From Takakia lepidozioides (taxonomy: Eukaryota; Streptophyta; Takakiopsida; Takakiales; Takakiaceae), in the NCBI GenBank assembly GCA_030704615.1, contig CM060734.1:15252001-15316000 (forward strand): a stretch of DNA of 64,000 bases, given 5' to 3'. Made by a program: the position numbers and the translations under genes. A model generated the notes under the pieces. The model worked only from the letters and a program-made list of their open reading frames with translations. It was not told the DNA's origin and searched no databases. Within the stretch, counting starts at the first letter, position 1. Every line of letters begins with the position of its first letter. This document shows, piece by piece, positions 1 to 10,600 of this stretch.

Positions 1-3000
1 AGAGGTGTTGTGGTAGCCCGGTAGGTCTGTTTGTATTCTTATTTTCATTTGGCGGAGGATGAGTAGTGTACGCGCAGTGGGGGAATGTAGGCAAGCTTGT
101 GGGTGTAAGGATGACAATGAGTGAAGACCATTGTATTTTTGGGCAAAGAATCTGAGGAGCCCCTGATAGATGATACCAAGGCGCCCATGATCATTTAGTG
201 CTTCTGTCAACTGTGTGCCTAATGTGCGGGCGTACGAAATAATTAATGGGCTTGAGCCAATCCCATGGCTATCGGTTGGGAGTTGCGGTAGGGCATTGGG
301 GGTGTTCACTGGTAAACCGCATACTCGTTTGGTAAGATGAATGATTTTTTTGTCGAGTTTTTTGATATCTGGTAGGGAGAAGGGTGCAGCGTGGAATGCA
401 TATTGAATTTGGGTTTGTAAAATGATTGAATAATTGATAGTTTGGGGCGAATGGCAATTGGGGATTTGAGTAGGGCCAAGCTTTTGTCAGTGAGTTTGGA
501 TGTTGTAGATTCTTTCTGTATGTGCCAAGTGAGAGAAGGTACTAATTGAATTCCTAGATAAGTGTATGGCTCATCCGACCCTAGGAAGGGGAAATGTTTG
601 TTTTGGTAATGGACATATAGTTTACAGTGAGAAACGATGGAGGTTTTAGTGAGTCGACTGTGGTGTGTGACGGCTGTGATAGCACATTTGTGTAGGCTTA
701 GTTCCATGCCTGACCATTGGTTGAATCTAAATAATTTGGTGACTTGTCTGTTTAGATGTTGAGGTTTACGTGCGAGAATAGCGAGGTCATCTGCGTATGC
801 TGCGGCGGAGATGTTGCTTGAAGAGGTTTTGTATTGATAACCTAGCTTGGCACGGGCCAACCATCTGAGTAGGGGTTCCAAGAATACAATGAAGAGATAA
901 GGGCTTAAGGTGGCTCTTTGGATAGTGCCTCGTAATATTGGAATAGGTGGGGTGGAGCCATAATATGCTCCAGAGTACTCTGTTGTACTATTTGTGTAGA
1001 TGTTTCCTATGAGTTGGATGGCATCAATGGGGTATCCAAGATCAGTCATAATAGAGAGTAGTCTTGCGTGATCTAGAGAGCCAAAGGCATTTTAAAAATC
1101 GATATATAGGAGATATATGTCTTGCTTAGTAACTTTGGCATCTTCAAGGGCGGATAGTACATATTGTATTTGTCGGGTTGTACTGCGCGTAGCTTGGAAT
1201 CCTTCTCAGGGGTCACTTAGAATGCGGTGTTGTTCGCCATAGTTGGACAGCATGGTGGTTAGCGTGTTGGTAAATAGTTTGTATATGGTATTGGCTAGAG
1301 CTATGGGTCTATAGTTGCTAAGATCCGTTGGGTCACCTTTTTTAAAGAGTAAAATGGTGCGACTATGCTTCCAGGTGTGTGGTATGCGCTGTAGTTTATA
1401 ACATAGTTGGAAAAATTTAAAAATGAGGTGATGGAGTTGAGGGTCGAGTGCTTGAAGTATAGCGCTAGGTATCAGATCGGGGCCTGGGGCTTTAGATTTG
1501 GATAGTTTTTTAAGACAAGATTCATAGAGGTCGGGTGTAAGGAGGTCGAGGATACGATCGGTGGGGGAGCCTCTATTGTCTATTGAGAAGCCGTCTATGT
1601 CATGCCATGGGTAGTGTTTAGCTTTACACATGCAATGAGCAGTGTGGAGATTGGGATGTAGGCAGTTGGTAACTGTGGGTGTGTAGGTGGAGGATGTTTG
1701 TGACCATATTTCTAGGTTGATATCTTTTGGGTCAGTTAGCAGGTGCCCAAGTCGGTATTTGATGCAGTCGATAGGTGGGTTGAGGGCAGGATTGAAGATG
1801 GCTTTGTGGGCTTTTTTGGGGTGGTCATGTAGTAGTTGGTTAAAGGAGGAGACAATTTTTTTGTGGTTGTCGGTAGCTTTTTGTTTAGTGATGTTGTACG
1901 TGGCTTTCTTGGCATCTCTTCCAACTTTAGAGAGTGCAGCTATCCAGTTAGGAATTTCGTGGGGATTGTTAGGTGGAAGGGTAAGTGATTGGTACATTTT
2001 GAGGGATTTTAAGCAAGTGATGCGGGGATCCATTCTCCAGTTGTTTCGTGGGTGTGTAGTGGTGGTGGTAAGTATAATAGTGAGGGCACGTCTGATCGTA
2101 TGGTATGTGTTGAGATGCGATGTCCATGTGCGTTTTTGTGTGCGAGTGAGGTAGCCTCCATTTTGTTTGGAATGCGGGGTTTGAGGGATCTCAGGAGGGG
2201 CAGAGCACGTGGCAGTGACACTTTTTGTCATTTCTTGCATTAATGTTGTTAGTATGGCCTCAGATTCTAGCCAAGTATTTTCCGGGATGTGGATTAAATT
2301 GGTGTTTGTGAGTATTTCTGAAAGTTTCAATGTAAGGTGTGAGGACATTGGGTGAAAATGCTTTAGGAAAGCAGCTATATTGCGTTGGGGGAGTGGGGAT
2401 AGGATTTTAGCCTGAGGTGAGGGGGCATGCACGGCCGGGATGGGCCGGAAGGAAATAAGGGATGGTGGAAAAGTTACCGAGACAGGATAGTGGTCTGAGT
2501 TGCATAAACTGTCGATATGGACATGGCTATTGAGATATGTAGGGATCTCATTTTGTGTTTTGAGGTAGTAACCGTCTATGAGACTTAGGGAGGAGTAGTT
2601 GAGTCCTCCTTGTCTGGAGTAGTGGTGGTCTGCGGCTATGTATCGGAGGTGATGTGATTGGGTAAATTTTGCCCATTCACGGTCTGATGGTGAAGGGGCT
2701 TTACGTATGCCATTGTATGTATGACCCATGAGGGTGATGTCTCTGTTAAAATCGCTTGCTAATATGAAGTGTTGTGGGTTAGTCAGGTTTTGGGTGAGTG
2801 TGTTGGATATGGTAAGTAAGATTTCTGGGATTAGGGGGAGGTCATCCTCGTGTGATGGCATGTATAAGTGTATGAGTGTAATGGGAGGAAGCGCATGGAG
2901 TAGTAGTTTAATGATTTGGAGATGTGACCTAAGAGGGGAAGCGACCGGTACTTTGATCGTGGTACTAGGGGAGTGATGTGTTCGGAGGATACCGCAGGCA

Positions 3001-3209
3001 ACTCCACCACGAGTGGGATGATATGGGATGGAGCGTCTGGTGAGGCATTGCTCTACCGTATACGCGTTACCGTACAACATGTAGTACGTTGGGAGGAGCT
3101 TGCTTATATAAGAGCTATTAGGTCTTTGTGTATTGAGTTTGGTTTCTTGTAAAAGAATGATATGTGGTGAGGTGGTTGAATGCTGGTGGCAAGTGCACCT
3201 ACATTCCAA
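1..3209 (-). pseudogene. LINE ORF2: endonuclease C-terminal part plus reverse transcriptase, broken
   Basis: One minus frame runs from 3209 to 306. First comes endonuclease sequence: ILLQETKLN, the ASDFNRD motif with the catalytic Asp-Asn type pair, DGYY, and SDHYPVSV with the terminal catalytic His. Then comes RT: KAPGPDLIP, FKKGDPTDLSNYRPIAL, a YIDF motif and AAAYADDLAIL, where YADD is the polymerase active site at about 795-806. Two in-frame stops break it, near 1204 (after ILSDP) and near 1095 (inside DF-stop-NAFG), and a frameshift near 430 moves the C-terminal region to another frame that stays open to the left edge. RT motif order and spacing are otherwise well kept. In life it would nick target DNA and reverse-transcribe its own RNA. 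Confidence 0.88.
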
Positions 3210-4012
3210 GTTGTGATGTTGAGTGAGTGTGCCCGGTAGGAAGGGGCAGTAGGTGGAGGGCTGGGTAGGTGGGGAGAGGTTGGTGGCGGAGTTTGGGTGG
3301 ACCTCTGTGTGTGTGATGCTGATGGTGTGGACGTTGGTGTTGTCATAGGCTTAGGTTGGTATTCGGGAATGCTTACTTTGGCTTGGAGGGTTACAGTGAG
3401 GATGTTTTGTGATAGGAATGGAAATTTGTTAGTGATGGTATCAAGTTCGTGTATGTTTGTAGATGCGTTTGTTAAGTGTTCACTTAATATTTGGTGGACT
3501 TTGCTGGGTTTGGTTTGTAGTAAATGTAGGGATTCGTGAAGGTTATGCAGGAAGTGTGGGGGTGCTAGGTAGTTGTGGGGGTGTGTGGGTAAGTTGTGCA
3601 GTTTTTGTAGAAGTGAGCGTATTTGTGTGTTTGGGTGGGTTGCCAGGTAGTCATTACATATTGATGGGATTGGGGAGATGGGAATGATTAGTGAGAAGAG
3701 AATGTGTTGTTGAGGGTATAGGTGGAGTTTATGAGTGACAGTGACTAGCATTAAGTTTTGGCAGGCAGGGAGTCCAAAAATGGCTATTGGCTGTGTGGGT
3801 GGGCGTGTATTGGTGGAAGAGCTACGGAAAAAGGGGAAGAAATGGTCGCTTAGGTGTTGGTACGCAGGGGCTAGAGTGATTGTGTCTTTTTGGAAATATA
3901 GTTTATATCGTTTTTTGTGGTCCTTTGGTAGGTTGTTAATGATACTGGTGATGGTAGGGGGTCCCGGGTTGGGGTGGATGTCCCCACAACGTAGAACATA
4001 ATTTGTGCGCAT
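3104..4012 (-). pseudogene. LINE ORF with 2A-like motif and start of endonuclease
   Basis: A 302-residue open frame. Near its N-terminus (residues 10-18) it carries GDIHPNPGP, which fits the 2A ribosome-skipping consensus D-[VI]-E-x-N-P-G-P except for His in place of Glu. A region of about 200 residues with no family I recognise follows, then a Pro/Thr/Ser-rich linker, then LNITTWNVGALA, the first motif of the endonuclease fold. The nuclease continues in another frame (1-3209) after a frameshift near 3190 with apparent loss of some residues between the first two motifs. The ATG at 4012 is the first Met; the frame stays open further upstream without a Met, so the true start may differ. Confidence 0.7.
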
Positions 4013-5313
4013 GCTAGTTGGTGGGTCTTGTGGTGGGATGGTGGGTGATGGCGGGAGTGTTTGGATGCAGGTGGCCGGCAGTGGTATCTTCCGTGTGGAC
4101 AGTGGGTTAGGAGGTGTCTATTGAGTGGTCTAGGGATAGGGAAATTTGGGGGCTGATCAATGTATGAAAATATGTGGAGGGCGATTTTTACGACATCGTA
4201 GTGGGTATAGGTGGAGCTGGTTGCTGGCATATGAATGGGTGGGCTAATGGTATTTAGGTTAATGAGAGGGCATGCTGGGCAGTTAGGGTATGGGTTGAGG
4301 GCGTCCTTCGGGTATGAGGTGGGTCTTGGCTTTAGATAAGGGGGGGAGAGGTAGGTGGGTGGGTCCTTTAGATTGAATGTATTCATATAAATGTACGGAT
4401 GGAGTTGGTTGGATGAAGTGTTTCTTTTGAGGGGTTTGTGGCGGGGGTCGGGAGAGCAACATGAGAGCAATCCCGGTGGGGCATGCATGAGGCATTGTGG
4501 GTTGGGGTGATGTGGTTTCATTCAGGGAGGGGGTTGATGGGGTTTGGGCAACAGTTTGAGAGGTGGTAATATGTGGGCAAAGTGATCTAGGGTTGAGTAG
4601 TGCATAGTGAGGACTCGGGGCATACTGATTGGGAGATAAAGCTAATCCACTGTATGGGTATTTGGGGTTGAGGTGTCTGGGGTGCGCCATATTTGATGGT
4701 ATTTTTTTGGCATACAGGTCTTGATATATGCGGGCTGTGCAATACGTTGAGTAGAGGATGGGTGGTAGCTGTTTAGGAGATGACAACGAGTAGAGGATGG
4801 GAGTCGTGTGGTGGTATTTGGGTTAGGAGGGTTTTTTTTTACCCACAAGGTATTGATGAAGACAGGGAACAGTGCATGGGTAGGAATATTTGACATGTAT
4901 ATGCAGCAGATTAGATGAGGGTAGGGATTGTGACGACACAAATCATGGCCTATGGTTAAATTTGGTATGGGCTTTAGGCAGAGGATGGGGATGAAAATGA
5001 CAGGTTGGATGATAGAAGGTATGGATGAGGCCTTCGAATGCATGGCGGCGGGGCGCAGTTTGGGAGGTGGCACATTCCCAAGGTAGCGTTTCTGCGAAGG
5101 TAACATTTTCCAGAGGTACCATTTTCCCGAGGTGACAATTTCCTGAGGTGACAATTTGCCAAGGTAGCAATTTCGTGAGGTAGCATTTTCCCAAGGTAGC
5201 CAGTAGTTCTGAGTATCTTGCACAAGAGAGTGGTAATGTGTTGAGTGGCAATCGTTCAAGAAATAGCATGGAAGAGCACTGTGGGGGAGATAACGGTAGT
5301 GAGGCCTGTACAT
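4013..5313 (-). other. LINE 5' region or ORF1 remnant, A/C-rich sense strand
   Basis: Overlapping minus-strand open frames (3871-4521, 4283-4786, 4642-5313) share the composition of the LINE and are rich in Pro, His, Ser and Thr. One contains scattered Cys/His (CPAC and HCPHGRYHC), but I see no clear zinc knuckle or nucleic-acid-binding domain. The frames may be remnants of ORF1 or a 5' UTR, or mere by-products of the absence of G-containing stops in A/C-rich sequence. No function is assigned. Confidence 0.4.
5062..5206. repeat. 16-bp minisatellite, about 9 imperfect units
   Basis: Consecutive units such as ccgaggtgacaatttc, ctgaggtgacaatttg and gtgaggtagcattttc repeat head to tail with a 16-bp period; one unit has 17 bp. 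Because 16 is not a multiple of 3, any frame read through it cycles through three peptide phases. Confidence 0.85.
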
Positions 5314-5543
5314 GAATATGTGGATAAATGTATTTTAGATCAATGGTATCGAGGGCAAAGGCCCTTAAGTGACAAATAAGTGTGCTGAAGCAACAATTCA
5401 CAGTTTTTGTAAATTGAACAAATACTTGATCACGATGCGGGAAGAGGTAATTCATAGCAGTGGTGACTAGGGCAGAAGCTCTTGAATGATAGATCTGTGG
5501 GTAGCAGCAATTCACAATACTTTCAGCAAGAGAAAACATTTGA

Positions 5544-6112
5544 TCAGTGAGTGGAGACAGATGTTTCACAACAATGGAGAAATATTGGCATGTTCACTGG
5601 GCATGCGCCCTCTGTGTCGTTGGAGCCCAAGTCCTGCCTCCTGGTGGGTCTCAGTTCGCCCGAGCCCCCAAGATGTCTGATAGCCCAGTCACGGACATAG
5701 GCCCTGTCGACCTTCTTCCTTGAAAAGTGAGCCAAAATACTATGCTCCTCCAAGTCGGCCACCCTCTTTTGAAGGTCTGGAACATTCAGTAGAATCAATG
5801 GATAATCTCTGTCGAGCTCTTCCTGGTGCACCCTTGTGCCATTAGACCAATCCCCATCAGTCAGCGGTGTGGAACTGAGTCTCGGAATTTTGAAGAATGG
5901 TTGAAGGGGGGAAATAGGACTAGAAATGAATGTGGGGGGGGTACTCTTACTGGAGCATTAGTCGAGTACTTCCTGGAACGCGCTTGGTGAGCCTGGAAGA
6001 ACCCAGTCCCAGTAGAGGGTTGGGTTCTCCTCTGATGCTGTTGTATGCCTCCGTTGGGGAATCTTGACTCCATTGACTCCTTGTGCTGAGATCTAAAGAA
6101 TCCGGGGGCCAT
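5544..6112 (-). pseudogene. Unrecognised ORF remnant (two minus frames)
   Basis: Two adjacent minus frames, 6112-5861 (start MAPGFFRSQHKESMESRFP) and 5831-5544 (contains VADLEEHSILAHFSRKKV and VRDWAIRHLGG), have mixed composition unlike the A/C-rich LINE next door. The second stretch loosely recalls the plant DUF4283 domain found in retroelement ORF1 proteins (a hydrophobic, basic, tryptophan pattern). This is a weak resemblance judged by eye only. No zinc knuckle follows and no intact gene can be built. Confidence 0.3.
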
Positions 6113-6421
6113 GACGATAGGGAAATTTAACTGAAGAGAAGGAACCCTAATACTAAACTCCCACCCAAGGACTAAGACTAAGTCAGTGGCGAACTTAGCT
6201 GGCGGTGATGAAGATTACAGAAAGAGGAAAAGTGCTAGACGCCCTGATCAACCCTGCGATTAGTGCTTAAACAGGAGGGGGGGATTAGGGGTAAGTGGAT
6301 GAGAAAGGCGAAAGAGTGAGCCAAGGGAGCCGAGGTATTGGGAGAAGCGGGAAGCGCTGATGAGATGTAGTCTATTAATTAGAGGCGGCTCCAGTACATC
6401 CAGCTGGGGTGCTGAATGTGT
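6113..6421. other. No gene seen
   Basis: Mixed-composition sequence without convincing coding potential, repeat structure or RNA gene on either strand. Confidence 0.5.
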
Positions 6422-6536
6422 AGGGTAAGGGCCCCACACAAGGGTTGTGACACGTTTAAGCCACTAGGAACGAGGGCGGGGCCCGAGTGACCAGTGGTGC
6501 AAACGTGTGACGGCCCACGCGTGGGGGCCTTACCCT
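6422..6536. repeat. 115-bp imperfect inverted repeat (36-bp arms)
   Basis: The left arm 6422-6457 (begins agggtaagggccccaca) and right arm 6501-6536 (ends gtgggggccttaccct) are imperfect reverse complements around a loop of about 43 bp, so the segment can fold into a long GC-rich hairpin. The form is that of a very small MITE or the terminal hairpin of a larger element. No target duplication was recognised. Confidence 0.6.
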
Positions 6537-7296
6537 GCGTAAACGTTCCATGAATAAACTCCCGCCACGTGTCACTTCTTTTAGGCGCCTAGACTTCTTT
6601 CAGGCTTCATCCCCCCACTGCGGCATCTTCTTTGCTTCCCGCTTCCTTTGGTTCGTCTGATCTCGGAAAGATGCTGAAAAGATGCGGAAATGGGGGAATG
6701 GTGGCAGGAGTGGCTTACAGGATGGAACGCCACTCCGTAAATTCCGGTTACGTTCCATAGCATAATTCAACTGCTCCTGGGGGCGTTAGGGTTCCCAGGT
6801 TTAAGCGGACTGAAAATACAAAGGATTTTATTCAAGCAACGTTTACGATTAGAAGAGATGAAAGAGGGAGAAAGCCTTGGGGATGAACTATGGTGAACGT
6901 GCATAGAATTGGATCTTAGATTTACCCTTCCGCTGATGAGCATATGGAAGTGTTGTAGCTTGTTTGACGGAGAAACATGATGGTAATGCTGCCATAGATC
7001 AAGAGCAGCGATGAGAGAAGTCTTATCATAATTGTTCATCTGACACACCCATATCTTTATTGCAAATGAAGCTTTAGATCCCTAAGACTTTAAATCCGCT
7101 CTCAAAAACCCATAGAACGGAAAAAAAGAAAAATATGGGAAAATAGAAAGATATAAATTGCGACCCTAAGAGTCTTAAAAGGGGGAAAATGGAAAGACAT
7201 GAAGTGGACGCGTTGCCAAAGCAAGCGTAACTTATGGTGTCACTTGACCCGGAAGGGCTACTGCCTTCCGGTAGGAAGGTGGACACCTTTTGTAAC
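6537..7296. other. Intergenic, nothing assigned
   Basis: Short minus-strand open frames at 6581-6763 and 6767-7048 show no family resemblance. The interval precedes the dioxygenase gene and may hold its distal promoter, but no clear TATA box can be fixed. Confidence 0.4.
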
Positions 7297-7371
7297 AACC
7301 AACAGGGTGGTTTGAACCCACAACCACTCGTAAGAGGGTATATGCCCTTACCACTAGGCTACATGTTGGTT
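7297..7371 (-). other. tRNA-like sequence (tRNA relic or SINE head)
   Basis: Read on the minus strand, this 75-nt segment has a Pol III A-box-like stretch (tagcctagtgg) and a B-box-like stretch (ggttcaaacc) at tRNA-like spacing. A GTGG/CCAC T-stem closes a 7-nt loop, and the ends AACCAAC and GTTGGTT are perfectly complementary over 7 bp, like an acceptor stem. The D-arm and anticodon arm are irregular and no anticodon can be called. A tRNA relic or SINE head is more likely than a working gene. It lies about 260 bp upstream of the dioxygenase start codon. Confidence 0.45.
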
Positions 7372-7629
7372 GTTGAAGTTATGAAGGCGGAAGATGATAC
7401 GACCGTTGGAGGCCGCGGGGCTCCGCCATCTTATTATTATTTTTTCTGTAAATTCATTTTCTCCCGTAAACAGTATGCGAATAAATTAGGTCAACAAGCC
7501 ATATCCGACGTGAAAACCCTAACGCACCACCACAGCACTACTGATCTCTGCTTCACTAAGTGGCTCGCACTGATCTCTGAGTCTGCTCCTCGCCATCTCT
7601 CCTGGAGCACGGAAGTTTGTGCATGGGAG

Positions 7630-10600
7630 ATGAAGGAACCGCCACACACAGCGGTGGAGGCGTTGAGCAGCAGGAAGAGGGTGAAGCCTCAGAGCAATAA
7701 TGGGCAGACCTCCCCTGCCCGCAAACCATCCAGTGAGGATCATGACTTGGCAAAGGAAGCCCTCCCTCGGCTTCTGAAAACTCCAAACACAAGTCACCGC
7801 TCGGAGAATTACGAGGATATGGAGGATTTGGAGTACCCAGCCATGCTTTACAGTGTGATGGAGCAGCACCTTCCCTCCAACTATCTAGGTGCCTCGCGCA
7901 AGAGAAAGGTGTCATTGCTCGAGCGTATATTCGCCAAGTATCGGCCCAATGGCGAGCTAGCAAAGGTAAATCCTAATCAATCTTCAAGTCTTTGTGTGTG
8001 TGCACGTGTGGAACTACGCACCAGGATGAAGTATCGATAAAAGAGGAACCAATGAAAATGGGAAATTTGCTGAAGTAGTTTTCTGAGCATTGTACTTTCG
8101 GGTAAGGGAGTTCTGTTCATGTGGCAAGAGTAGAGAAGTTTTGTGAGCCGTGGTTCTACTTTTGGCAGAAAACTTCATTGACAGAACTCTACCATAACTT
8201 TGGGTTGGCAATGTGAGATTTTCTTTTTAACAAAACTTTGGATAGGCAATGTGAACTTTCCTTTTTTCTTGTGTGTGCGCACTGGTTTCTGGAGTTCATC
8301 CCAATTCAAGTTCGTAATTGATGGTCTTGATAATATATCCTTATATATCTCAATTAATTAAGTGCAACGGTGGGATGAATAACGGGACTTAATCTGATGC
8401 TCTAACATTTCATAGCGATTGGGTTGTTTACCCATGTGGGCTACATCAATTATACCATTAGCCCTAACACTGGCTAGTGGCTATGCTGGTTACAGATTCC
8501 GTGGTAAGAGCATGACAATTCCTTGAGGGGTATGAGCCTTGTTTCTAGCTCTTATTATGGTCACTTCAGAGGTCAGAAAATGAACACATGTTGTTGCCGT
8601 GGTTCTCTTTGACTCGGCATTGGTGGGTCATGAAGCATTGCCATAAAGCCTGCAGATGGTCAAACCCTAATGTACACAATTTGTAGAGAACAAGGAGAAT
8701 AATCTATCATAGGGTAGCATTCAATTAAATCTCCGTCTCTTGCTTTCCAGTCTGTATGCGGGGTTGCTATTGCGTGCCTTGAATCTTCAAAGAGGGAAAG
8801 GAGAGATTTGGCCAACAGGAAACTTGAAATGAGTATTCTTCCATGTTTCCCTTTTGTGTCGCTTTAGGAGAATTTGTCTCAATGATCATGCATAGTTCAA
8901 AAATCAACTGATTGTACTCCAAATGGATCAATCTCTAGAATATCAGTGATGGAATTTCGAGAAATAACTGAGAAATCTTCTTTAAATCGTTAAACTATTG
9001 CAAAATACTAAGCTCTCCGAGTTTCTGCATATTCATGTCTCGTTTGCTCTATTTTAGTGGTCACATGACATGAAATGACAGGCGGTGACATCTCACCTCA
9101 TCCTGTCAGTGTGATAGGTGCCAAACTACTAGGATTTTATAACGATAGTTTTGTTCTTCTGATTGTATGTCGACATTAGCTAGCCATTTTAAACAAATGC
9201 ATTGAACATTTTCTAGTTTTACACGCAGCTTTTTCTGAGATGGAGACCCCCTATCTATGACGTTAATGTTTTCAACAAATGCATTTAACATTTTAGAGTT
9301 TTACATAGAGCATTTTCTGAGATGGAGGCCCCCTAGCTATTACGTTACTGATGCCCCATTTGTAAGGCTCACTTTGTGCATTTTTTTTGAAGAATTTCTA
9401 GGTTGTTTGTTTGGACAGGGAAATTAAGATTACCAGGTCTGTAATTTGTTTTGGTTGCTTATCATTAGTTTCCTTCCTCTCCCATGTGTCCTCCACCCTC
9501 TTTCCTCTCTCCCTCTCTCGGTCTCGGCCGCCCTCTCTCCCTCGGCCACGAGCTAGTTTCATTATTTACTTCGGAGTGCGAAAAGCGATGAAGCACTTCA
9601 TGTTATGTTACGTTACGTTGAGAATGAGGAGGTTCTGAAGAGAGAGTGCTGTTTGTGGGTGCAGAAACACCGGGAGTACAGAGAGAGAATACGTCATAAT
9701 TACCAGGTTTGATCTCAAATTTGAATTTTGTCATGCACAAGGAAGTGCATTCATTTGTTGGCGTAGAGAGATAAGTGCATCAGCCTTCAATATTAGGCCC
9801 CATGTACAAACTGTTTATACCAAAACCATTGTAAACCTGGGAGGGTAGGAGACCATGAATGTACATTCAGATTTCAAAGGCTTAGATAACCAGTTATCCT
9901 CAGAGTGGTTGACATGCATCGTGTACGATTGTAGATACAATGTGTACATGTACCTTCAGAATAGCACAAGAGTAGCCATGATGGACTAAGCACAGATGAT
10001 GCATAGTCAATCATCAGCACAATGTCAATCAACAACAAACTGCAAAGGAGTATGAGGAACCTCAGATATTAACCTCTCACAACTGCTATCAACTCTACTG
10101 TGGTTGTAATCTTAAACCTGTTGCAAAAGGTTTTGGGGACTATTTGTCTGTGGACTATCATACGTTTAAACTTCTTAGTAAGGTGAAACCCCGCTTACTC
10201 CCATCCCAACATAGCCCCAAATAGCTGGCTTCAATAGCTTGACCTAGTTGTCATCCATGGACACCCAAAAAGAAGCATAAGGATGATACTAGTTTAAGTG
10301 AAAAGTTAAACAAGCAGCACACCATTGTAGGGTTCTACCAATAGAAAGATACATGTAGAAATCACCTTCCCCAAAGTTGACATGTAGAGTTATCCCCTTC
10401 CTTGCCGGTCTCTACTAACTAAGGCCATCTTTGCCCACTGGTGTTACTTAGCTTCTCTCAGCGCAGCCCCCCTTCTGTTCACAGCTCCTCTCCTAGTACA
10501 GTACAAGACTGAAAGAACGCCGAACTGATAGCTGGAAATTCCACATCCTTTTCAAGTCTTCATAATTAAGTTGACATACGGAAGGTTCTATAAAAACTTA

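Larger units (their letters stand above)
1..4521 (-). mobile_element. Decayed LINE (non-LTR retrotransposon), runs off left edge
   Basis: Reading leftward, the minus strand encodes an endonuclease/exonuclease/phosphatase-type nuclease followed by a reverse transcriptase, the usual ORF2 order of an endonuclease-bearing LINE. No LTR, integrase or RNase H is visible. The whole stretch is strongly strand-biased: the plus strand is rich in G and T, so the sense strand is rich in A and C, and all its products are rich in H, P, T, S and L. The 3' end and poly(A) or repeat tail lie outside the window. The upstream limit is uncertain; the same composition continues to about 5313. The clade was not resolved. 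Confidence 0.85.

Noticed and set aside
1687-2154. Plus-strand 155-codon frame in the LINE
   Set aside because: It is the complement of conserved minus-strand LINE coding sequence; the hydrophobic product reflects G/T-rich sequence.
7297-7371. Functional tRNA gene
   Set aside because: The D-arm and anticodon arm do not fold regularly and no anticodon can be assigned.
7234-7629. Longer N-terminus of the dioxygenase starting at 7234
   Set aside because: The extension is in frame but crosses the tRNA-like sequence and low-complexity DNA, and family members, as I know them, do not have such a region. Kept only as an alternative.
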